This document shows positions 44,801-46,638 of a stretch of DNA of 64,000 bases, piece by piece. The position numbers and the translations under genes are program-made. The number at the start of each line of letters is the position of its first letter. Position 1 is the stretch's first letter. The DNA lies in assembly GCA_002591725.1 (NCBI GenBank), contig NJAL01000001.1, positions 44,265 to 108,264 on the forward strand, given 5' to 3'. The DNA is from Candidatus Didemnitutus mandela (GTDB lineage Bacteria; Verrucomicrobiota; Verrucomicrobiia; Opitutales; Opitutaceae). A model generated the notes under the pieces. That model was not told the origin of the DNA. It did no database searches and worked only from the letters and a program-made list of their open reading frames with translations.

Positions 44801-44912
44801 CGAAGAGCTGGCAGTGCACCTCTATTCGGAATCCGGGATTTCCGAGGCATGCCTACTGGAGTTTCAGAAACGGCCAGACCGTACCCTGACGACGGAGAAA
44901 ATTTTGGAATGA
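16719..44912 (+). CDS. giant trans-AT polyketide synthase with thioesterase (9397 aa)
   Basis: This 28.2-kb uninterrupted frame encodes the rest of the assembly line, about 1 MDa. Domain order by residue: DH (1-275), ACP (300-380), KS5 (408-842), DH (1020-1300), KR (to 1650), ACP (1740-1820), KS6 (1862-2305), ACP (2575-2660), ER (2715-3048), KS7 (3093-3515), KR (to 4035), ACP (4128-4210), KS8 (4240-4668), KR (to 5248), ACP (5348-5430), KS9 (5470-5888), DH/PS-like (6065-6350), KR (to 6700), ACP (6790-6872), KS10 (6912-7345), DH (7533-7815), KR (to 8170), ACP (8262-8345), KS11 (8386-8820), ACP (8995-9065), thioesterase (9078-9380). There is no AT domain. The KS active-site cysteines are residues 585, 2040, 3260, 4415, 5633, 7076 and 8557. 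The stop overlaps the next start (ATGA). An intact frame of this size beside broken genes implies strong selection on the product. Confidence 0.98.
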   Translation: MNDTFILHADDLILAGHQVRGAPVLPGMAYIDILYQFFREHGYDFHDLELRQVSLHHPLTLSTSGVMRVEIEATELGLGSWRVVVADSQNPEGNGAAPRTRFLTAEMHRIEQEEFSATINPLEPAGPGARAVSLEEIYAGCRSRELVHRGVMKTKGAVYALPSLHAVSCRLPEGTFADAEDFLFHPALLDGSGLAVAAAFAAEFPQEQRLFLPLAFASFRSMASWCTAGFARVAPGSLRRKNELLIADLEFFNEDGSQFAEMRGFTLKSVRGQEPSVTVYQTKHTPTTHHESESTVAPTRGMVARTLLQELVAERLQRRPEEIPCDSGYYELGLDSAMLLEIVAALDSKLSLALPPTLLFEYSTIDALAEYLATEYGGAFVEVSVPSPASPTSSAPEISPEAVASAQADEPIAIIGLAGRYPESDGISEFWENLKAGRDCIREIPADRWDWHLLDALRSPSGKSMSRWGGFVKEADCFDPRFFRISPREAEILDPQERLFLQTCWEAMEDAGYTPENLVEPRGLRRKRDVGVFVGVMHKDYTLVGAEAVARGVTFPLSLSYATIPNRVSYFCNFHGPSMAVDTVCSSSLTAVHLAVESLRRGETRVALAGGVNLSLHPHKYMSYGVADMHASDGRCRAFGKGGDGYVSGEGVGVVLLKPVSAAQRDGDHIYAAIKGTAINHGGKVSGITVPSPVGQSDMILGCLEKNGVPARTISYVEAHGTGTSLGDPIEIQGLVRAFGAQTRDTQFCALGSVKSNIGHAESAAGIAGLTKVALQLAHRTLVPSLHADEVNPLLKLETTPFHVQRVAETWAEHVAGPTVLRRAALSSFGASGSNAHMIFEEFCEPDEAIEPLTRPVIVPLSAKTEERLRLVAGNLAHYLQDYPETRLDRLVFTLQVGRVAMESRVAVVARNETELVAKLEGISVGKKPEKTWFSPTAGSALKGLSSPSDSLVKLVERGAWGEIAKTWAGGAAIDWFVLYPTTHPRRLSLPTYPFSRERYWVPEQTGLPSLGDTANGRRVLHPLVQENCSSLAGIRFVSIFTGKEDCLADHVIHGERVLPGSAYLEMAREAIRLGADAELSASVELLDVVWLRPFVVGTESRKLEIYLVPDDAGLMRFDVVSMAGDQRLVHCEGTGKILTDAQRPRVPLEEVLRKTEGKTVSAESCYDTFATLGIVYGTTHRGIVELRLGAGETLAKLNVAATMPAVTMRAAPGLVDSAIQAVIGVGVGRETGAQLDSSAKLAVPFSVELVQILSSCANAQWAWAYESAPGKINIDICEADGTTCVRLQGFTVRVLEKNSTPVRTTSVLLCRPEWRERAVRVSASAVDNVSRTIIYCGAFAKPVVAEAGVDWVEVATTDVGALERFSSLACRVMAVVRARLLSKPSRPQSLQVVVPATGPGRVWRGMSGLLRTARQENPNLRTQLIEAETGFSGTTLKELLRKEAESGEEQVRYVGGLREVREWVEVLPASKVTALPFKEGGVYLISGGAGGLGMIFACHIAAEIGRGAIILLGRSPLSVEKHSELAALGATGCRVEYRQVDLSREDEVVAATASIGEIFGPITGVIHGAGVLRDEFLIRKSEEDFAAVLAPKVAGAIHLDLATRGQVLDFFVLFSSMAGALGNPGQGDYAAANGFLDSFAEWRAELVRVGERCGRSLSINWPLWRAGGMRLGAEAEKLLEKRTGLVALETSDGLVAFAEALAETTSQVMVLAGNEVRLRRVLATELAPEVSPAVETASRPELVVAALGHLKKLLAATLKLSVAELHADEPLEAYGVDSILVMRMTGALELEFGPLSKTLFFEHQTLRALAHYFATAHTEKIIRLTGESMPPKPAAIVAPASVKTERIAPAAASVGRVMGGSLDVAIIGMAGRYPKSRDLAAFWKNLREGVDCISEVPELRWDWRKHYTGDPDRPGDHTSKWGGFIDDVDRFDPIFFGITPREAHFLDPQERLFLEHVWAALEDAGYRREDFQAVAVDSFLPAQVGVYAGVMYGEYQLFGVEASMAGRPIGFSGSLASIANRVSYLLDLHGPSLTLDTMCSSSLTSVHLACQDLRNGRTDLGIAGGVNVTIHTNKYRMLSAGGFISGSGRCESFGEGGSGYIPGEGVGVLILKRLADAERDRDHIYGVIKGSALNHGGKTNGYSVPNLRAQQEVVLRALRESGVDVHSISYIEAHGTGTKLGDPIEVAGLSQAFGAAGRAASNRKGEPCWIGSAKSNIGHAESAAGVAGITKVLLQLQHGELAPSLHSAVLNPHIDFASSPFVVNQELRPWNRPRIDGREAPRRAGISSFGAGGSNAHLIIEEYMTPLLEEPVENEVLIVLSARNEGRLRVVAENLRKHVVGFAADDPAARQRYLNCIAFTLQTGREAMEERLGFVASSLDTISEKLQRFLAEPALPDGIQRGQVKRFKEKVLTDDEDLQLTIDAWVRKRKLAPLLELWLKGLSLDWRCLYREPHPIRVSLPTYPFDRQRYWATDVINSAAMPALATPWPKPEVAAKMVPSRVTLAAAGETPAIVMAPEKLRAVALRPLPDEVTMPRAATAARRATEPQVFSMPLTKSSKTEPLFHPAASRPAATLGAIPRATIQEELAVGLAENLFIDRAQIDVEKPFNEMGLDSVIGVEWVRAINRRYSLNITATKVYDYPSIVALAGFVETELAKLNSAAPASGSSVAYAPSPSASPRVTRIAPPEPFLPTTPALPVIPTLLPSPERGADSVPDGDYGLKLFSVSSVRDVRLESWTVEKPADDELTVRVRASAINFPDTMCVRGLYPTMPEYPFVPGFEVAGVVERVGAMVTGFAVGDEVVALTGARMGGHASTVNVPKKNLVRKPAKLSFEEACSLPIVFGTVFYAFELGRLAAGEHVLVQTATGGCGLMALQLAALKRAICSGTSSREEKLAVLRRLGVRHALNYKTTEFDREIMHLTQGRGVDIVLNMLSGDGIQKGLNCLAASGRYLEIAVHGLKTSPKLDLSRLVHNQAIFSIDLRRLGFQNGGLGRREIFQEMVDLVESDLIVPIVSQIYPVSRMGEAMEFVSRGEHIGKVVISHTQTKVEDRTEACLEALLAQQERARCSLKRSAFFQIEPAVRAPVAPTQEGVAIIGMNGRFPQAGNPEIFWQNILAGKNSVTEVPETRWPKAAYLANGAKSAGKTSCKWMGVLEGVDAFDPLFFNISPVDAMWMDPQQRLFLQSAWACIEDSGIAPGTLSGSRCGVFVGCGSGDYGRMAKNQTLSAQRLLGSAVSILSSRISYFLNLKGPCFAVDTACSSSLVAIAEACDSLLLRTSDLALAGGVCVASTPALQVMMAEAGMLSPDGRCFAFDERANGFVPGEGVGVLLLKRLSDAVRDGDPIHGVLRGWGVNQDGKTNGITAPSAASQTALQRDVFARFDIDPGTISLVEAHGTGTRLGDPIEVEGLTNAFRKHTTKSGFCALGSVKSNIGHLMTAAGVAGVVKVLLAMRHRILPPTLGFERLNSHIAIEGGPFFVNTNARPWETAAAARRATVSSFGFSGTNAFAVIDEPPVVPMRVHAGSLDPVLLVLSAKTPDCLKLAAANLRAFLEKSTEVDLIDVAYTLQVARDAMSERVAFLASSRTEAVEILSGVANDERVLPEVHRARAKETTALDLAMLKRWISEGRGDDVLEVWVKGTVIDWQALVDEPRPRRLHLPTYPFACDHYWIEESTALAPVVESTSDVPSSAELVLGQPLWREQSLSASDNLEPLAQHVVVLASDFSETQAILTERVPTARIVILSGNVMALEERVELWSVELGKVAKELFAPGPAGRRFLQVVIPYGDTVAGPALSGLLATIAHESPTCCGQLIECSLEEVPDAVAANAVRFEDGWVRYRSGCREVRVWEKIESGSSVIPWRERDGVYLVTGGTGGLGLIFAEAIARATQGARIVLVGRRPWSPEKQSRVERLTALGALVEYRQVDVARRGTVTALVREIVGKYGALHGVLHAAGTTRDSLLVRKNAGDFAAVLRPKASAAVFLDEATRDLLLDCFLLFSSVAGVFGHIGQADYAIANAFLDSFAAERNRAVVAGQRHGRTLAINWPLWRDGGMRADETTLRTLYAKGASPLPTWAGLKALAIAWAAKADQVVVGFGDVSRMSAMWMQHALVLSPVQVQLTAGRHLKGRAVEALQKLFAELTGLRAGAIDPQEALEKYGIDSVLITRLNQRLADTFGELPPTLFFECHTLEAVAERFITAHAEACARWLGVSDSVAVPVPKPSSPGPQESTPVVLPGSREPIAIIGWSGRYAQAGSPDELWGLLKEGRDGVTEIPDERWSMEGFFEADPERAVSEGKSYSKWGSFVDNFSAFDPLFFSISPNEAMSMDPQERLFLQSVWALLENAGYTRQRLAIRHNQRVGVFVGVTKTGYALYGPELWKRGEKIFPHTSFSSVANRVSYFLDLKGPCLPIDTMCSSSLTAIHEACEHLWRNECELAIAGGVNLYLHPSNYIGLCAARMLSTDGKCRSFGENGTGFVPGEGVGAVLLKPLSLALRDRDRIHAVVRGTSVNHGGKTNGYSVPNPLAQEELIYEALTKAGVNARDVSYIEAHGTGTILGDPIEVAGLSRAFQRETCDTGFCSLGSVKSNLGHLEAAAGIAGLTKILLQMKHHIIAPSLHSMVANPVIPFSKTPFVLARKLATWDAPRRISGISSFGAGGSNAHVIIEEYVSSQVGEVTASDGEAGPVALVFSAKTDDRLKASARQFLQFLVRARETGESLRLQDVAYTLQVGREAMDERLALVVRSLGEAEAGLKRYLMGGPVTDDLILGRVEREDPTLAILSRDEVMRVAVANWIGRSRLDDFLRLWVRGLAIDWETLYRENTPRRIELPTYPFAAERYWLPRSVTHGAEVERSTHQSADSLQAMCFEEKWTPEPLAIGAPQRLESILCFASSGNMQRALEQAMRAIDGAMQLVFVVAGEGFARRPDGSYEINPRDPAGYTALVQALSESDTQIDGLLHGWVLEQPSLVRELALPALLLGRLGKLRRRLKRVFFAVPLSTGLDTCYAEAWVGLARSLKPIWPDAAVTVALLSGSASGAATSLAEEFFFSTKRSVLYLDKERQVCCVQMLTPVAQPAALRQGGTYLITGGAGGLGSLLARHLATRYSAKIVLTGRAPLEQKQEALLEELKRKSGEALYFSADVCDPQAMASVVTATRECIGPIHGAIHAAGVQPRGNLFENGVCTFETVIAPKCEGIQVLDEVLRDEPLDFMVGFSSVAAVLGDFGSCDYAMGNRFLAHYATHREWLVAQGLRRGRFVAFQWPLWRDGGMSAGDAEQEKLYLQTSGLGYLETEAGLALFEQWLGQDAVRPLVLVGEPSRVKALFPADLRPMRVASANHRDLAGKNAGLTLEQRMAADLRRMVEDILGVTPEKLNSGTNLVDFGFDSVTLARFAEKLSSEFHLDITPSVFFGHSTLDRLVRHLATEHREAFEIHYSDSGQSAETPLRVSEMKLDAAAPIQVASLGIVPEPALEPVAIVGMSGRFPQARSVRELWGILRDGRDAVGEIPGDRFDWREFFGDPQQDSGKTNCKWCGSVPGAGEFDPLFFELSPREAEAMDPRQRLLLQEAWRALEDAAYGPDRIAREKIGMFVGVEEGDYSLRGGDGGVTANHNGILAARLSYFLDLKGPNLAINTACSSSLVAVHQACLSLWHGECDAALAAGVHFLLSPYPLLGMSHAGMLSKDGKCFAFDQRANGLVPGEAVAVVMLKPLSRARADGDAIYAVIRGSGVNYDGRTNGITAPNAVAQTELIRNTYCRFHIDPARIGHVITHGTGTHLGDPVEVEGLRGAFKEVTAPAPFCALTSTKANLGHTFAASGLVSLIGLVESLRHGEIPPSLHCTAENQNLRLTQSPFYVNKVRRSWPRPAAGAERLGAVSSFGMSGTNVHVIVENFSSRPAPFSSARPAELLVLSAKTAEALNHRVTDLLAEWRDASPSEFPLAAVSQTLLAGRHHFTHRCAWVAADFAEACSALKAWERGQIWPGMTCGMVPVDFTQQGSEIGRLRDLAAAGGREALAELGRSYCAGYEVAFPELLTPAWPRLHLPGYPFSRDVYWLPFKPLPLFGTAASSAPKKLHPLLHEQVNAEKGGLFRSVFTGREFFLADHMIRGVKVLPGVAYLEMARAAGAQMVRNKVIGLKQVVWSAPIQVFSDPEVVTLELALAGDDLCYQVTTNAGARQHSQGIIVTGDLLMPTELLRVAVAEVRARCPMRREAETFALLFSEAGFSSSGGGGSFAAMQRFQFSEREGLAEWQLPAGVRADRAGYQLHPSVMDVAFEAVALWETLRSGRPFVGLPFSLEELKVFGATPERGFVYVRQGSGGPVQTSVRRYEMDLTDEVGNMVVAFRGYSTKATHIETEPGELVLGRPTWFDQPLAVGAALGASPTDLAFILAEGAVAWLESLRETWPLATFETLSTPDPKNPASTIEKNFLRSFRFVQRLVRESSTPRLILALLPETSNDFGHGGISGLLRTAQLEGRIRSKVLWLADTNRSAETLVELVRREIAENETSGVFRYDKNGRRQMWGLSEEKQGGMVATPAGLRSGAVVLITGGLGGLGRIFARHLASWPDVRLILAGRKTPETSGEEVLQQLRQSGAFAEYRSCDLSVPEQAKALVSAIRTEHGRLTGVIHAAGVLCDGYLVDKTEADVLPVWRSKVTSLLNVLAATGDELELVTLFSSLAAMGNPGQADYAGANSFLDAFAAAGWGKARVLSLNWPFWLEGGMQVDAATQELVARRTGLQPLPTKVGLRAFDDTLAGDARQVVVAYGDGAQLRVGFFSPSRREAVATKKTAAMEPGIVQRVLKTLIACCSEMQKIPADKIAENVPLSKYGFDSIQFTTLANRLNRDHGLELMPTVFFDHGDLRSLAQYLAENYPQAFASQTVEVKNVTAPVAVEHLPVIERPLSVALPSTGSTLLEPIAVIGMSGRFPGSPTLEDFWRNLSANADLITEIPAERWDWRAHYGDPKADRSKTRVKWGGFIADADKFDPLFFGISPREAEMMDPQLRLFLEASWHAIEDAGYAPGSLAGSRTGVFVGVSTTDYKDLWKKAGAEGGEMMFHFALPNRVSYLLDLRGPSEPVDTACSSSLVALHRAVENIRHGGCDLALVGGVNFLASPQLLIAGGQAGMLSEQGRCRTFDVSADGYVRGEGVGVLLLKPLSRAQAEGDAIYGVICGAAVNHGGRATSPTAPNPVAQQALLVAAYEAARIDPRTVGYIEAHGTGTALGDPIEINGLKGAFAELQQRQGCAALTERPCCCVGSVKTNIGHLEAAAGISGVIKVLLMMQHRKIPGNPHLKRQNPYIQLEGSSFELVRETQVWKAQCNAERREFPRRAGVSSFGVGGSNAHIILEEFPCAPTATATDHSSVPVPIVLSAKTPKALRVMAERLAAYLGGFAPEARSPVLLARLAFTLQVGRDAMEERLGFVAESLSGVQEKLKAVGTGRESEAGIFRGHVGRESAAARLLADDEDAHGIVEKWIRQRKLTKLLEAWVVGLAIDWRHLHEGERRVDWQRVHLPGYPFARERYWIPEAQVPAHAIKPFHPLLHLADPDGQGRQFTTHLTGEESCLVDHQIQGRKILPGVAYLEMARAALALQTEKGKFSPMCLQNVVWAKPLVVGGPGENVQVRLSAATGGVVTFEIGDSAGVCSQGAARLEAISSFAAIDVGEVERRCDRLKIETEDFYAAFKKMGFVYGPSHRGVRGIFVGRGEVLAELALSESFAPEMSQFGLYPGLLDSVFQSAAALALASEQETEIGDLSGQLQPNLPFALDEINIFSFCSLRMWAWSRFAAGGTVESVVRKVDIDLVDFEGRVCVRIKGVSSRPLAVHPERMEPTLLVPGWQPEKPGVIVGAQKVSRRVVLACGIRAAVVAEATQADPATEFFAINSEKPTAAQRFADVALAVFVWIKRLIKSNPCDLVLIQCVVPVTAGGDFYSGLRGLLKTTAIESSVLATQLIEDDDLFTGAGLAALAQRAADFTASYVRRSKNIFEIATWAALPAKAEGALVWKALGGVYLIIGGTGGLGVMLAEHLAAKTDEVTLVLASRSPLLVGREKRLKKIQRRGVHVVQRRIDVTDSLAVEELVRGVVREFGGLHGVFHAAGFVQDHFILNKTPEEFAAVLAPKVVGVWNLDMATQGVPLDFFVLYSSVAGETGGVGQGDYATANAFLNEFASWRAAAVRSGQRCGMTQAIAWPFFKNGGMSIPSTTTETTVRNGVLALEDEPGLRALEQSLASGRSQVMVAMGDWERLLAQNQYMSVPAIPAATTASAGGSELSAKVLDQLLGLLAQALKLPVGRIHPEESLGRYGVDSVMVLQLTSELEKDFGSLPKTLFFEYPTPLALADYLAKRYPTVVARWTRGGTSSPTSRVTTPATVACAELVPPALLQKPNELGEKPATGEIAIVALAGRYPQARTLEQFWKNLKAGRDCITEVPSERWNHAMFFDPDKTSLGKSYGKWGGFIDGIEEFDPLFFGISPREAELIDPQERIFLETVWELLERGGYTRELVQARTQGLVGVYVGAMYHHYPLVDTSALNRAVASLSTFASIANRVSYFFDFRGPSLALDAMCSSSLVAIELACDSLRNGQCRMAVAGGVNLSLHPDKFVGLSAGQVIGSHAGSTSFAAGDGYLPAEGVGAVLLKPLAAAEHDGDPVLAVIKSVVTNHTGRGTGFRVPSPVAQAQLIEENFRQASIDPRTVSYLESAANGSLLGDAIEFTALNRAFRKFTNDEAFCAIGSVKSNIGHGEAVSGMSQLAKVVLQLQHRQLVPSIKAQTLNPNLDFVGTPFRLQRELSVWSQQERVVAGRRQLLPRRAAISSFGAGGSNAHLIIEEYSRPESTVEKPEPRSKVFPFSARTSERLHVVVQNLLFWLDDNPDASLGDLAYTLQVGREAQPVRWATVACDRSELLRALHRFLAEPMSGPVGSEVEPVTVDVERLVAEDNLAGIASAWACGTTVSWASQKNSRGYRVLPLPTYAFERQRYWMARKPSENSVPGDSLALLSHKSSDAPVAVQLPAFIADLLGMELAALRHDLPLSDYGMDSIAWSRLLQWLQSRFGGALDLARLRQCRTIQDLLTVVPSQARALFGMHADYEFPELMKLNAVTQGRPVFWIHGGVGGVRPYEGVAQRCTRPFYGIQPRGWQTECEPLRGIPAMAAYYTHIVMIRHPDGPIDLGGYSLGGMLAFEVTRQLQKLGRSVSSLMMIDTLDSTGLATLRSTPGGELLQAANTVLLLLGVGSALHGGSFIHRDEVDFQLGPKALASQLFSLTLQRGVTLSEARWKTLLDRFSVLQRASEAERHSLQALPNPDVPCYYVRNMNGLFFGLFEPYFMEKATESAEPANYWQEWSRLLPHFHIVDVPAGCHMTLFEDAESRKTIEELAVHLYSESGISEACLLEFQKRPDRTLTTEKILE
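17940..22175 (+). other. PKS module KS5-DH-KR-ACP
   Basis: KS5 has DTVCSSSLT (Cys585) and EAHGTGT. DH has HVIHGERVLP and D-S-A-I-Q. KR has ISGGAGGLG with LFSSMAG and GDYAAAN; it keeps the B-type Asp (GVLRD). ACP site is GVDSI. Expected outcome is an E alpha,beta-double bond, which with the preceding bimodule gives a conjugated diene. Confidence 0.85.
22305..25860 (+). other. PKS beta-branching module KS6-ACP-ER
   Basis: KS6 has DTMCSSSLT (Cys2040) and EAHGTGT. There is no KR or DH. After a Pro/Ala-rich linker comes an ACP whose attachment Ser2616 is followed six residues later by Trp2622 (DSVIGVEW). That Trp is the known flag of ACPs modified by HMG-synthase cassettes. A medium-chain ER follows (about 24860-25860; ATGGCGLMALQ cofactor loop). 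Expected outcome: the beta-ketone receives a methyl branch from the cassette at 48.9-53.3 kb, and the resulting alkene is reduced by the in-cis ER. This would be the C11 methyl of mandelalide. Confidence 0.85.
25990..29345 (+). other. PKS module KS7-KR-ACP
   Basis: KS7 has Cys3260 and EAHGTGTRLGDP. Its last conserved motif reads GTNAFAV, with Phe where most KSs have His; this His is not one of the catalytic ones. KR has VTGGTGGLG, LFSSVAG and ADYAIAN, and keeps the B-type Asp (GTTRD). ACP site is GIDSV. No DH, so a beta-hydroxyl is expected; in the model its oxygen (C9) later closes the six-membered ring. Confidence 0.82.
29435..33010 (+). other. PKS module KS8-KR-ACP
   Basis: KS8 has DTMCSSSLT (Cys4415) and EAHGTGT. 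KR has ITGGAGGLG and a CDYAMGN tyrosine motif. At the LDD site it reads GVQPRG, so the B-type second Asp is absent and an A-type product is likely. ACP site is GFDSV. No DH, so a free beta-hydroxyl is expected; in the model this is C7, the glycosylation site. Confidence 0.8.
33125..37335 (+). other. PKS module KS9-(DH/PS-like)-KR-ACP
   Basis: KS9 (Cys5633, THGTGTHLGDP) closely resembles KS1 at the window start. The DH-fold domain (34918-35760) has HMIRGVKVLP, but its second motif is D-V-A-F-E instead of D-x3-Q. Its C-terminal half resembles the second DH-like domain of module KS2 (shared QVVWSAPxQV and AFRGY motifs) rather than the canonical DHs. KR keeps the B-type Asp (GVLCD). ACP site is GFDSI, followed by an ELMPTVFF stretch shared with the ACP of module KS2. 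Prediction: dehydration plus oxa-Michael closure of a six-membered ring (C5-C9). Confidence 0.7.
37450..41755 (+). other. PKS module KS10-DH-KR-ACP
   Basis: KS10 has Cys7076 and EAHGTGTALGDP. DH has HQIQGRKILP and D-S-V-F-Q. KR has IIGGTGGLG, LYSSVAG and GDYATAN, with B-type Asp (GFVQD). ACP site is GVDSV. This is the last elongating module, so it should leave an alpha,beta-unsaturated ester in the product. Confidence 0.85.
41875..44909 (+). other. PKS release module KS0-ACP-thioesterase
   Basis: KS11 keeps DAMCSSSLV (Cys8557) but the His motif reads ESAANGS, with Ala8691 where the catalytic His belongs, so it should not elongate. The ACP has GMDSIAW. The C-terminal alpha/beta-hydrolase thioesterase (about 43950-44850) has an HGGVGG oxyanion region, nucleophile Ser9163 in GYSLGG, a following MIDTLD segment and a late GCHMTLF histidine. 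It should release the chain as a macrolactone. KS0-ACP-TE endings are known in trans-AT PKSs. Confidence 0.85.
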
Positions 44913-45913
44913 TCGGCGCTAGCGAGACCACGGGGCGCCGGCCTGTGGTGTTGATGTTTTCCGGCCAAGGTTCGCAATACTATCAAATGGGTCGCGGTCT
45001 GTGGGAAAGCCACGGGGTATTTCGACACTGGATGCAGCGGGCCGATGCGCGGGTGCGACAACGAGGCGGCCCATCCTTGGTGGAGGAAATTTATTCAGCT
45101 ACAAAAGCGAAGGGCGATGTTTTTGACCGGATTACGATCACGCATCCCGCAATCTTTTCAGTTGAGTATGCGCTGTATCAGACTGTGGCGCACGCGGGTC
45201 TCGTGGTGGATGTTGTGCTGGGCTCAAGCTTGGGCGAGATTTCTGCGGCGGCGGTTACTGGCGTCTTTGGTTTCGAAGCGGCGCTTGATTTGATCTGCGA
45301 TCAGGCGGCGATGCTCGAGGAGCGGTGCCCGAATTCTGGAAGCATGATTGCGATCCTAGGCCCGGTAACGTTTTTTGAAACGGATCCCGTGCTGTGTGGA
45401 GCCACGACTCTTGCGGGAATAAATTTTGCAAACCATTTTCTAGTGTCGGTCGTTACGGAACAAATTGGGTTTATTGAACGACACTTGCGGGAGAGAGGAG
45501 TCACTTTTCAGCGGCTTCCATTGACACACGGATTTCATAGCGCGGCAATCGAGCCGATCGCGGAGCCGTATGGACGGTTGCTAAACCGGCAGAGTTATAA
45601 AGTACCCAACCGTCCGCTCGTGCTATGTTCGAGTGGCAAAAAGGAGCAGATCGTCAACGCGGAGATGCTTTGGACGACGGCGCGCGGCCCCATTCGATTT
45701 CACGAAACGATCCAGCGATTGGAGGGACAAGGCCCTTGGTTTTATGTCGATGCTGGGCCCTCTGGAACGCTGGCAACGTTGGCACAATACAATTTATCGC
45801 CTGGTGCGGCGTCACGGACTGCTCCGTTGCTAAATCCGTATGGGCGTGATGTAGAAAACCTCGAAAAGGTCTTGAAGAAGACACGCGAATCCCTGGTAGA
45901 AGAGCGGCGGTGA
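44909..45913 (+). CDS. discrete AT-like protein, probable acyl hydrolase
   Basis: This 334-residue acyltransferase-fold protein has FSGQGSQ near the N-terminus and LTHGFHS with His210. The nucleophile motif is GSSLGE (Ser107), so the His of the usual GHSLGE is Ser. In trans-AT clusters with two free ATs, one divergent member usually clears stalled acyl chains from ACPs (PedC-like acyl hydrolase) while the other loads malonate; this copy is the better hydrolase candidate. The ATG overlaps the PKS stop (ATGA), which I prefer over an in-frame start 60 bases upstream inside the thioesterase. Its own stop overlaps the PPTase start. The fold is secure, the hydrolase role is inference. Confidence 0.85.
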   Translation: MIGASETTGRRPVVLMFSGQGSQYYQMGRGLWESHGVFRHWMQRADARVRQRGGPSLVEEIYSATKAKGDVFDRITITHPAIFSVEYALYQTVAHAGLVVDVVLGSSLGEISAAAVTGVFGFEAALDLICDQAAMLEERCPNSGSMIAILGPVTFFETDPVLCGATTLAGINFANHFLVSVVTEQIGFIERHLRERGVTFQRLPLTHGFHSAAIEPIAEPYGRLLNRQSYKVPNRPLVLCSSGKKEQIVNAEMLWTTARGPIRFHETIQRLEGQGPWFYVDAGPSGTLATLAQYNLSPGAASRTAPLLNPYGRDVENLEKVLKKTRESLVEERR

Positions 45914-46638
45914 GCGAGACGCCACCTGGAGTGAAGACGTGGGAACTACGGCTCGGCCGTGAAACGGCGAGTTTCACCGCGGCGCTCAGCTTGGTCGTGG
46001 GTTCGCTCGATGAATTGATGCCCTGGCGGGAACGCTATCTGGCTGCTGAGGAAAATCGACGTTGGGAAACGTTATTGGCTGAACGCCGGCGATTCAGTTT
46101 GCTGGCCGGCCGCATTACTGCAAAGTTAGCGTTGGCACGGCTCCGGCCGAATTTGGTTCCAGCGCAGGTTGAGATTGGCGAAGGTGTTTTTGGGCAGCCG
46201 GTGGTGGCGAAAGTGGCTGGCTTGCACGTTACCATTTCACACGCGGATGGTATTGGGGGGGCGATTGCATGTCCGGCGGAGCATCCGATTGGGCTCGATT
46301 TAGAGACGGTGCGCCCCGAGCTCGACCGGGCGATTACGACGGGGCTTACTCCGGCGGAGCACAAGCTACATCGCTCGCTGCCTTTGACGGCTTCTGTTGG
46401 TTATGCAGCTCTGTGGACGATTAAGGAGAGCCTTGCGAAAATTCTGATGTGTGGGTTGACGACGCCTCTGCAGGTGCTGGAGGTTGCAACAATTGACCTG
46501 AGTCACCTCGTGCTGGTGTCGACATTTTCCAATTTTGCTCAATACAAGGCACTCACCCTCAGGCGAGGGAGGTTCGTCCTGTCGATCGCGTTGCCCAAGC
46601 GCACGGAGGTCGATCTGGATTTTCTCCGGTCAAATTGA
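45910..46638 (+). CDS. Sfp-type 4'-phosphopantetheinyl transferase
   Basis: This 242-residue protein moves phosphopantetheine from CoA to the serine of carrier proteins, converting the pathway ACPs to holo form. It shows the two Sfp signatures: GLDLETV (Asp130, Glu132; magnesium and CoA binding) and WTIKES (Trp169, Lys172, Glu173). The start is GTG at 45910, overlapping the preceding stop (GTGA), so it is coupled to the AT-like gene and the PKS. Its end overlaps the convergent glycosyltransferase by 9 bases. A dedicated PPTase inside the cluster makes the pathway self-contained. Confidence 0.93.
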   Translation: MSETPPGVKTWELRLGRETASFTAALSLVVGSLDELMPWRERYLAAEENRRWETLLAERRRFSLLAGRITAKLALARLRPNLVPAQVEIGEGVFGQPVVAKVAGLHVTISHADGIGGAIACPAEHPIGLDLETVRPELDRAITTGLTPAEHKLHRSLPLTASVGYAALWTIKESLAKILMCGLTTPLQVLEVATIDLSHLVLVSTFSNFAQYKALTLRRGRFVLSIALPKRTEVDLDFLRSN

